Positions 17,268-22,597 of a stretch of 22,597 nt of DNA are shown one piece after another. Within the stretch, counting starts at the first letter, position 1. Every line of letters begins with the position of its first letter. Under the pieces are notes generated by a model, which saw only the letters and a program-made list of their open reading frames with translations, ran no database searches and was not told where the DNA came from. Both the position numbers and the translations under genes were made by a program. The stretch comes from Zetaproteobacteria bacterium (GTDB lineage Bacteria > Pseudomonadota > Zetaproteobacteria > Mariprofundales > Mariprofundaceae). The stretch is taken from assembly GCA_021545665.1 (NCBI GenBank), contig JAJRTX010000318.1:1-22597 (forward strand), given 5' to 3'.

Positions 17268-19475
17268 ATGCAGGTTCAACAGCTTCGCAATCAGGATGAT
17301 AAGGCAGTAGATGCCCGTTTTGATTATCGCCACATTGTCATGGCGGTAGATAATTCTGCCCATTCGGATCGTGGTGTGGAGATTGGGCTGACCCTGGCAC
17401 AGGCATTTGGTGCGGAAATCACAGGCAGTCATGCCTATGCGGCCAAACTGCACGATCTGCGTTTCAAGCAGATGGAAGGAGGTCTGCCCGAGCAATATCG
17501 CCGTGAGAGCGAGTTGGAAAAACAGCGCGAAACACATGATACGTTGATTACCCATGGTCTTGAAATCATTACCGATTCTTTTCTCGATGTGGTGGATGAA
17601 AAAGCGGAAGCGCGCGGCATGAAGCTCAAGCGTAAATCGGTGGAAGGTAAGAATTACCGAGCTCTGCTCGATGATATTGAATCCAGTGATTATGATCTGG
17701 TTGTTATGGGCGCGCTGGGGCTCGGTGCGGTTCGCAGCAGCACCATAGGCAGCGTTTGTGAGCGTATTGTGCGCCGCACCAGTCGTGATGTGCTGGTGGT
17801 GAAAGATCCCAAACGGGGTATCGGCGATGGCCCGATTATGGCGGCGGTGGACGGCTCAGCTCAAGCTTATGCCGGTCTCAAAACAGCCATGCTGCTGGGT
17901 AAACAATTTAATGTGGATGTTGAAGTAGTATCCGCTTTTGATCCTTATTTCCATTATGTCGCCTTCAACAGTATCGCTAAAGTGCTCTCCGATGAGGCTG
18001 GCGAGGTGTTCAAGTTTAAGGAGCAGGAAAAACTGCACGAGGAGATTATCGATTCGGGTCTGGCCAAAATTTACCAGGCACATCTGGCAGTCTGTGAGAA
18101 GATTGCTGCCGAAGATGAGGTGCAAATTACAACCAGGCTGCTGTCAGGTAAGCCTTATGAAGTGATTCTCAAACACGTCAAAAAGCGCAATCCGTCATTG
18201 CTGGTGTTTGGCAAGATTGGTGTGCATGCCGATGAAGGTTTGGATATCGGTAATAATGCAGAAAACCTGCTCAGGCTTGCGCCCTGCAACCTGTTGATTA
18301 CTACACGCACATTCAGTCCCAAAGCCGAACAGGTGGCAGAAGAGACCATGGCCTGGACGGAAGAGGGTGAGGCGCGCATGGATACAGTGCCAAAGCATGT
18401 GAGAAAGATGGCGCGCATGGCCATTATTCGTTATGCGCAGGATCATGGGCACACTGTCATCAGTACGCGCATTGTTGATGAAGCAATTGGTGACCTGTTG
18501 CCTACCGAGGCTATGGAGGCGATGGGGCTGTTGACGCAGGCAGCCGTCAAACGGAAACAGAGAAAGGCTGAAAAAGCCGCTGAACAGGAAGCTGCAAAAC
18601 AGCAGGGTGCAGAACAGACGTTTGATGAGCGCACGGTATTCTGGAGTCAGGAGGCTACAGAAGCATTGGAAACAGTGGCCGATGAAACCACGCGCGGGCA
18701 TATCAAGCTGCGAGCTGAGAAACTGGCGCTGACTGAAAAACGTAAAACGATCACTGCTGACTTTGTGTGCCGCGTGACGGGTGATGATGCTGAACCTGAA
18801 CAGACCGAATCAGTAGCAGATGTTCAACTGGCCTGGAGTGAAGAGGCCATAGAGCGCATAAATCGCGTACCGGTTGGATTTATGCGCGATACCAGCAAAA
18901 CACGGGTTGAAGCCTACGCGAAAGAGCAAGGCTGCACTGAAATCTCGCTCGAGATTTGTAAGGCGGGACTGACCGAAGCCAGGAAAGCCATGATGCAGTC
19001 GATGCAGTCCGGTGGCGGCATGCCTGATATGGCTGCAATGATGGGTAAAGGTAAACCGGCTGAACAGAAGACTGATTTTGATGCGAAACCCGTGTGGACT
19101 GAAGAGGCTGAACAGCGTATTGAGAGTGTGCCGGAAGGTTTTATGCGCCAGCTGACCCGCCAGCGTATTGAATCCTTTGCTGGTCGCAAAGGTGTCATCC
19201 GGATTGATAATGCGCTGATTGATGCCAAGTATGCCGAGTGGGGCGAAGGCTCAGCCAGGCAGAATATGACGATGGAATGGGAGAATGATGCACTGTCACG
19301 CATTGAGCGTATTCCTGGTTTTGTGCGTTCTATGGTGATCAAGGAAGTTGAGCGCTGCGCTCACGAGATGGGTGCTACGAGCGTTGGGCTCGAAGCCCTG
19401 AGCAAAGCCAGCAGTGCCTGGGAGCAGGGTGGTACGTTCCATTCTGAAGCGCATCCGGATCAATACAAGAAGTAG
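17268..19475 (+). CDS. Tandem universal stress protein fused to five PCP_red repeats
   Basis: The 735-residue cytoplasmic protein has two UspA folds. The first (about 19-179) has the nucleotide motif G-x2-G-x9-GS starting at Gly148. The second (about 186-346) has G-x2-G-x9-GN starting at Gly315, so both probably bind ATP, the second less typically. Residues 362-715 hold five units of the form W-x2-EA-x3-L/I-x3-P-x-F-x-R, a charged helix, then G-x3-I-x-x-x-x-L, with Trp at 363, 459, 523, 610 and 671. These match the PCP_red domain (Pfam PF08369) found at the C-terminus of BchB/ChlB. Unit 2 is the most degenerate. A Lys/Glu/Ala linker (425-450) and a Met/Gly-rich linker (575-595) separate units. 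SD GAGAGGAAG precedes the ATG. First gene of the PCP_red cluster. Confidence 0.88.
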   Translation: MQVQQLRNQDDKAVDARFDYRHIVMAVDNSAHSDRGVEIGLTLAQAFGAEITGSHAYAAKLHDLRFKQMEGGLPEQYRRESELEKQRETHDTLITHGLEIITDSFLDVVDEKAEARGMKLKRKSVEGKNYRALLDDIESSDYDLVVMGALGLGAVRSSTIGSVCERIVRRTSRDVLVVKDPKRGIGDGPIMAAVDGSAQAYAGLKTAMLLGKQFNVDVEVVSAFDPYFHYVAFNSIAKVLSDEAGEVFKFKEQEKLHEEIIDSGLAKIYQAHLAVCEKIAAEDEVQITTRLLSGKPYEVILKHVKKRNPSLLVFGKIGVHADEGLDIGNNAENLLRLAPCNLLITTRTFSPKAEQVAEETMAWTEEGEARMDTVPKHVRKMARMAIIRYAQDHGHTVISTRIVDEAIGDLLPTEAMEAMGLLTQAAVKRKQRKAEKAAEQEAAKQQGAEQTFDERTVFWSQEATEALETVADETTRGHIKLRAEKLALTEKRKTITADFVCRVTGDDAEPEQTESVADVQLAWSEEAIERINRVPVGFMRDTSKTRVEAYAKEQGCTEISLEICKAGLTEARKAMMQSMQSGGGMPDMAAMMGKGKPAEQKTDFDAKPVWTEEAEQRIESVPEGFMRQLTRQRIESFAGRKGVIRIDNALIDAKYAEWGEGSARQNMTMEWENDALSRIERIPGFVRSMVIKEVERCAHEMGATSVGLEALSKASSAWEQGGTFHSEAHPDQYKK

Positions 19476-19611
19476 AGAGTTAGAAAATATTCACCACAAA
19501 GGAAAATTAAAATCATTCAGATCCGTCCTGTCAGACTGATATGCATCTCGACTTGACTGATCTCGTCGCAGGCTGTGGTAAGAAATAGTGATTGTGATAG
19601 AGGAGCAATGG

Positions 19612-19815
19612 ATGCAATGGAGTGATGAGGCGCTGGAACTGCTGGAAAAGATTCCGGATGAAGTCCGACCCATAGCAAAACAGATGATGGAACTCTATGC
19701 CGAACAGCAGGGCATAAAGAGTATCACCGATGATTTGATGAAAGATATTCGCAAGAGCTTTGAATCGCAGTATGGAGAACAGAAAAAATGCCCCTTTGAT
19801 GGAGCTGAAAGTTGA
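19612..19815 (+). CDS. Stand-alone PCP_red domain protein, 67 residues
   Basis: This is essentially one PCP_red unit: Trp3, then DEALELLEKIP, a charged helix, AEQQGIKSI and LMKDI. A short tail K-K-C-P-F carries the only cysteine, which might bind metal or form a disulphide. The ATG at 19612 is chosen because GAGGAG lies six bases before it; the GTG eight codons upstream would place that site inside the gene. It begins 136 bases after the five-unit protein and 24 bases before the radical SAM gene. A poor promoter-like pair, TTGACT (19553-19558) and TGGTAA (19576-19581), lies upstream, so a separate start for genes 2-4 is possible. Function unknown; a small partner or carrier for its neighbours is a guess. 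Confidence 0.82.
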   Translation: MQWSDEALELLEKIPDEVRPIAKQMMELYAEQQGIKSITDDLMKDIRKSFESQYGEQKKCPFDGAES

Positions 19816-19839
19816 GATGCATCTGATTGCATTGCGGTC

Positions 19840-21123
19840 ATGAATAATAAAACGGAATATCAGCCATTTCTCGTTGCTCTGAATCTGACTATGCGCTGCA
19901 ATCTAGCCTGCGCGCACTGTTATTTGGATGCCAGTACACGCGATAGTGGTGATGCCAACGAGTTAAACAGCGAAGATATTAAACGCGTGTTGACTGAAAT
20001 ATCGCAAAGTAATCCCGCCTGCATGGTGGTGATGACCGGCGGCGAACCCCTGCTCAGACCTGATATTTACGAGCTCTGCGCCCATGCTTCGTCGCTGGGG
20101 CTGATGACCGTTGTCGGCACCAACGGCACGCTGCTGACCGAAAAAAATGTACAGCGCCTGCTTGATGTCGGAGTCAGTGGCGCCGGTATCAGTGTCGATG
20201 GGCTCACCTCCGAATTTCATGATGCCTTTCGTGGCTGGGCAGGTGCTTTGCAGCATACCATGGATGGCATAGAGAATTGCCGTAAACTGGGACTGTCTTT
20301 TCAGATTCATACCAGTATTCATCAGGCCAATGTCGGGCAGGTCGATGAGATTATGGACTGGGCCCATAAGCAGGGCGCGATGGTGATGAATTTCTTCTTT
20401 CTGGTCTGCACCGGCCGGGGTGAGAAAGTCACTGATATTACACCGCTGCAATATGAGCAGGTGTTATCGCATTTGCTGGATGTGCAGGATAAGTATGAGG
20501 GTATGATGGTCAGAGCCCGCTGTGCGCCGCATTTCAAACGGCTGGCTTATCAGAAAGACCCTGAATCCCCGTTGACCAAAGCGCAGGGTTATGAAGGTGG
20601 CGGTTGTCTTGCCGGATTGAATTATTGCCGTGTCACACCCAATGGTTCAGTCACCGTTTGCCCCTATATTGAAGAATCGGTTGGCGATCTGCATGAGCAG
20701 TCGTTTGCTGATATATGGGATAATTCGGAAATTTTTCAACAGCTGCGCAATCCTAAACTGAGCGGTAAATGTGGCGTGTGCGAGTTTGCCATTCTGTGTG
20801 GCGGCTGCCGGGCGCGTCCGTTTGCCATGGAAGGTGATCTGTTTGGTGAAGATCGCTTATGCAACTATGAACCGCAGAGTGGTGAGGTGATTCAACCTTT
20901 ATCACTAGATGGTGAGCGTTCGTTAACATGGCATGCAGAGGCCGAAGGGCGTTTGTCTAACTTGCCATTTTTCCTGCAAAAGATGATACGCAGCAAGGTT
21001 GAGCAGGCAGCACGTGAACGCCACGTTGATGTGGTAACACTGGAACTGATGGATGAATTAAAGCAGGAGCGTTTCGGCAGTAAAATGCCTGCATCCCCGT
21101 TTGCGAAAAAGAAGGTGGGTTGA
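19840..21123 (+). CDS. Radical SAM/SPASM enzyme (NirJ/AhbC-like) with C-terminal PCP_red domain
   Basis: The 427-residue enzyme has the SAM-cluster motif C-x3-C-x2-C (Cys20, 24, 27; RCNLACAHCY), the SAM-binding TGGEP (66-70) and the NGT strand motif (95-97). The C-terminal SPASM region has eight cysteines (256, 263, 274, 311, 314, 320, 323, 341) in the order C-x6-C-x10-C then CGVC, CGGCRARPFA and a last C-N-Y-E-P. The CGGCRARxxA and GDxxxED-C-x-Y-x-P wording is that of NirJ (heme d1) and AhbC/AhbD (alternative heme) enzymes, which act on tetrapyrrole side chains. Residues 364-410 add a PCP_red unit (Trp364), which those enzymes lack. SD is poor. The stop overlaps the next start as TGATG, so the two are translationally coupled. 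The exact substrate is unknown. Confidence 0.88.
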   Translation: MNNKTEYQPFLVALNLTMRCNLACAHCYLDASTRDSGDANELNSEDIKRVLTEISQSNPACMVVMTGGEPLLRPDIYELCAHASSLGLMTVVGTNGTLLTEKNVQRLLDVGVSGAGISVDGLTSEFHDAFRGWAGALQHTMDGIENCRKLGLSFQIHTSIHQANVGQVDEIMDWAHKQGAMVMNFFFLVCTGRGEKVTDITPLQYEQVLSHLLDVQDKYEGMMVRARCAPHFKRLAYQKDPESPLTKAQGYEGGGCLAGLNYCRVTPNGSVTVCPYIEESVGDLHEQSFADIWDNSEIFQQLRNPKLSGKCGVCEFAILCGGCRARPFAMEGDLFGEDRLCNYEPQSGEVIQPLSLDGERSLTWHAEAEGRLSNLPFFLQKMIRSKVEQAARERHVDVVTLELMDELKQERFGSKMPASPFAKKKVG

Positions 21124-22088
21124 TGAGTGATCAGATAAGCTGGAGCAGGGAAGCCGAGGAGCGGGTGAATCGCGCGCCTGTTTTTCTGCGTTCTATGGTG
21201 CGAAATCTGACTGAAAAGAAGGCACGCGAGGCTGGCATTACTCACATAAACGAGGATTTTCTATCCGGCGTACGTGATGCCACGATGAATGCGGGCAAGC
21301 CACCTGAACCGACAGTGCCGGAGCCCGGACACAAGGCGATTGTGTGGACGGCTGAAGCTGAACAGCGACTGGCGGAAGTGCCCCTGTTTACGCGTGATAC
21401 CATGCGAAAGATTGTTGAGGAGATTGCGGCGGAGCGGGGTCATCTGGAGGTCAATTGCAAACTGCTGGATCAGGTTGAAAAACTCGGTGATGATAAGCAG
21501 AGCGCAGCTCCCGATATGGCATGGTCTGTCGAAGCTCTGGATTCATTGCAGTGCCGATTGTCCGAATCACCTGAAATAGCCATGGATTTTATGTTTGACC
21601 TGTATAAATCAGATACGGAGGAATTAAGCCGGAAACAGGGGCTAAAAGTGGTTACGGTGGATGTGCTCAAAGCAGCATGGGAAACGCCGCATGCTGAGGT
21701 ACTGTGGTCTGCCGAAGCTCGGAGTCGTTTGGATGATTCTCCGGATTTTGTGCGCAGTGGCATCAAAAAAGCGGCAGAGCGCCGGGCCCGGCGAGAAGGG
21801 TTAATGGAAATCGGCTCTGATGATCTGACCCGTTTCCGTAATGAGTCGATGATGAAAGCGGTCAAGCGTATGAAAGCTATGGGGTTCAAAGAGTTGACCT
21901 TTGATGCTTTCAAGGTGGCTGCAACTCAAGTGAAGCGGTTGAAGGATAATCCGCAGGCTGAGAAACGCTTTGCTGAAATTCAGCAGCATGTAGAGGGCAA
22001 AACAGATGGTGTCGGATTACTTGATAAACAGATGGTTGAAAACATGAAAATCTATCTGCGCGAAGATGGGAGTCATGACAGATCATAA
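21123..22088 (+). CDS. Protein of four PCP_red repeats plus a half unit
   Basis: The 321-residue protein is made almost wholly of PCP_red units with Trp at residues 7, 75, 134 and 195. Units 1, 2 and 4 keep the E-A-E/R, P-x-F and R positions. Unit 3 (133-186) is diverged, with an insertion before its Pro. A half unit (244-267; AMGFKELTFDAFKVAA) follows unit 4, and the tail is charged. There is no catalytic motif, signal peptide or membrane helix, so a cytoplasmic scaffold or binding protein is likely. The ATG at 21123 has AAGGTGG upstream and shares its A with the stop of the radical SAM gene; a TTG one codon earlier is less likely. Last gene of the cluster before mobile DNA. Confidence 0.85.
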   Translation: MSDQISWSREAEERVNRAPVFLRSMVRNLTEKKAREAGITHINEDFLSGVRDATMNAGKPPEPTVPEPGHKAIVWTAEAEQRLAEVPLFTRDTMRKIVEEIAAERGHLEVNCKLLDQVEKLGDDKQSAAPDMAWSVEALDSLQCRLSESPEIAMDFMFDLYKSDTEELSRKQGLKVVTVDVLKAAWETPHAEVLWSAEARSRLDDSPDFVRSGIKKAAERRARREGLMEIGSDDLTRFRNESMMKAVKRMKAMGFKELTFDAFKVAATQVKRLKDNPQAEKRFAEIQQHVEGKTDGVGLLDKQMVENMKIYLREDGSHDRS

Positions 22089-22157
22089 ATAGTGAGTGAT
22101 GCTCTATGCTATTTCCCCTTGCACAAGTTTAATTCAGATTGATGCAGACAAGTTTGA

Positions 22158-22173
22158 CTGCTTTTAAAAGCAG
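22158..22173. repeat. 16-base perfect palindrome after the PCP_red cluster
   Basis: CTGCTTTTAAAAGCAG lies 70 bases past the last PCP_red gene. With the central bases as a loop it could be a short hairpin, but no T-tract follows, so it is either a weak terminator or a protein-binding site. Confidence 0.3.
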
Positions 22174-22216
22174 AGTTCCGCTAGGGAGATGCTGATTTTA
22201 GAATTTTGACACACTA

Positions 22217-22466
22217 GGGCCTGTTAATACTAACTGAATAATGTATAATTAATTCATGTAGTTAACACATAATAAATTTAAACAGATCTCCCATGTCATG
22301 CCTCGTCCACGGGGTAATATAACCATCAAAAATCTACAAGCTCTCAATGCCATTTTGTATGTGGCTGAGCATGGGTGTAAATGGTGCGGTTTACCAAAGA
22401 AGTATGGCAACTGGCATACGATCTCTACCCGTATAAACCGCTGGGCCAGGAAAGGCGTCCTGGAAC
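22217..22466 (+). mobile_element. Left part of an IS5-like insertion sequence, interrupted
   Basis: The left end is placed at GGGCCTGTTAATAC, which resembles IS5-superfamily terminal repeats and is preceded by CTA, a possible TA-containing target duplication. The transposase start follows 80 bases later. The right end is missing because an IS256-family end begins at 22467. The exact boundary is an estimate because the partner terminal repeat is outside the window. Confidence 0.55.
22298..22466 (+). pseudogene. IS5-family transposase, N-terminal fragment
   Basis: The frame from ATG 22298 reads M-P-R-P-R, then LQALNAILYVAEHGCKWCGL and P-K-K-Y-G-N-W then INRWARKGVLER. This is the N-terminal DUF4096-type region of IS5-family transposases, which carry LNA-I-LY-x3-G-C-x-W-x2-L-P and a W-x2-KG-V-x-ER motif. 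The true sequence stops after E-R; the last residues of the open frame (V-C-K-S-V-C-V-N) are encoded by the end of the IS256-family element. The DDE catalytic part is absent from this piece, so it is inactive unless the element's other half is restored by excision. Confidence 0.75.
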
Positions 22467-22597
22467 GAGTCTGTAAATCCGTCTGTGTAAATTAATTACC
22501 TAAAACTTTTCAGGCATCCTATCTGGAAACTCAATCATGAACCGGTTGAGAGCAGCTTTCCAGTTATGTATGGGCATCGTCCATTTTTTGGATGCTG
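22467..22597 (-). mobile_element. IS256-family insertion sequence, right end (runs off window)
   Basis: The end GAGTCTGTAAATCCGTCTGT (22467-22486), continuing GTAAATT, matches the style of IS256-family terminal repeats. It lies 6 to 33 bases beyond the stop codon of a transposase that reads in from the right edge. An 8-base target duplication would be expected as CCTGGAAC (22459-22466), repeated at the far end. Confidence 0.7.
22500..22597 (-). CDS. IS256-family (Mutator-type) transposase, C-terminus only
   Basis: The last 31 codons are present, reading K-K-W-T-M-P-I-H-N-W-K-A-A-L-N-R-F and ending at a TAG (22502-22500). KKWTMPxxNWxxALNxxxIxF is the usual ending of IS256/Mutator DDE transposases. 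The catalytic part lies outside the window. The frame is intact up to the edge, so the element may be complete and active. Confidence 0.82.
   Translation of the reverse strand, partial: ASKKWTMPIHNWKAALNRFMIEFPDRMPEKF

Noticed and set aside
17160..17555. 131-codon minus-strand frame overlapping the start of the usp-PCP_red gene
   Set aside because: It overlaps the first Usp domain and its SD; it has no recognisable content.
18195..18701. 168-codon open frame antisense to the usp-PCP_red gene
   Set aside because: It opposes a well-supported coding sequence, with Cys/Phe/Leu-rich low-sense composition and no start site signals.
19963..20451. 162-codon open frame antisense to the radical SAM gene
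   Set aside because: It lies inside conserved radical SAM motifs on the other strand; no SD or recognisable domain.
17268..22088. Reading the PCP_red genes as true protochlorophyllide reductase (DPOR) subunits
   Set aside because: No nitrogenase-like BchN/BchB catalytic core, no BchL-type P-loop protein and no matching cysteines; only the C-terminal domain is shared.
1..22597. CRISPR array or phage genes
   Set aside because: No regularly spaced direct repeats, cas genes or phage structural genes were seen anywhere in the window.

Overview
The window comes from a Gram-negative, probably Pseudomonadota, genome of moderate GC. This is shown by two Lol-type lipoproteins plus an outer-membrane efflux lipoprotein, a complete tripartite RND pump, YciB, RNase HI, AcnA and a bacterial FtsY. 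I cannot name the genus. Nothing here is itself photosynthetic, although the right-hand end is full of a domain best known from chlorophyll biosynthesis.

Layout. Positions 1-496 hold the first nine codons of a minus-strand gene with a strong, apparently sequestered ribosome-binding site, and a MITE-like repeat. Positions 497-2071 hold a Met/His-rich lipoprotein with an internal duplication, followed by ftsY. A second, shorter copy of the repeat lies between ftsY and the convergent acnA (2284-4929). Next come a secreted DUF992 protein (minus) and folE (plus), which are divergent. A minus-strand efflux operon follows, transcribed tetR, outer-membrane factor, membrane-fusion protein, RND permease (12946 down to 6463), with overlapping or closely spaced genes and a palindrome on the tetR -10 box. 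Positions 13253-17115 are ordinary accessory and housekeeping genes: yciB, a lipase-like lipoprotein, rnhA (3' ends overlapping), a MscS-type channel and a 96-residue unknown.

The most interesting part is 17268-22088, four consecutive plus-strand genes that together carry eleven recognisable PCP_red units (the C-terminal helical domain of the light-independent protochlorophyllide reductase subunit BchB/ChlB). They are a tandem universal-stress protein with five units, a 67-residue single-unit protein, a radical SAM/SPASM enzyme of NirJ/AhbC type ending in one unit, and a 321-residue protein with four units and a trailing half unit. The last two genes overlap by one base. My reading, an inference, is a tetrapyrrole- or cofactor-related maturation/stress system in which the repeated domain mediates substrate binding or assembly among the four proteins.

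The right edge is mobile DNA: an IS5-like element cut within its transposase gene by an IS256-family element that runs off the window.
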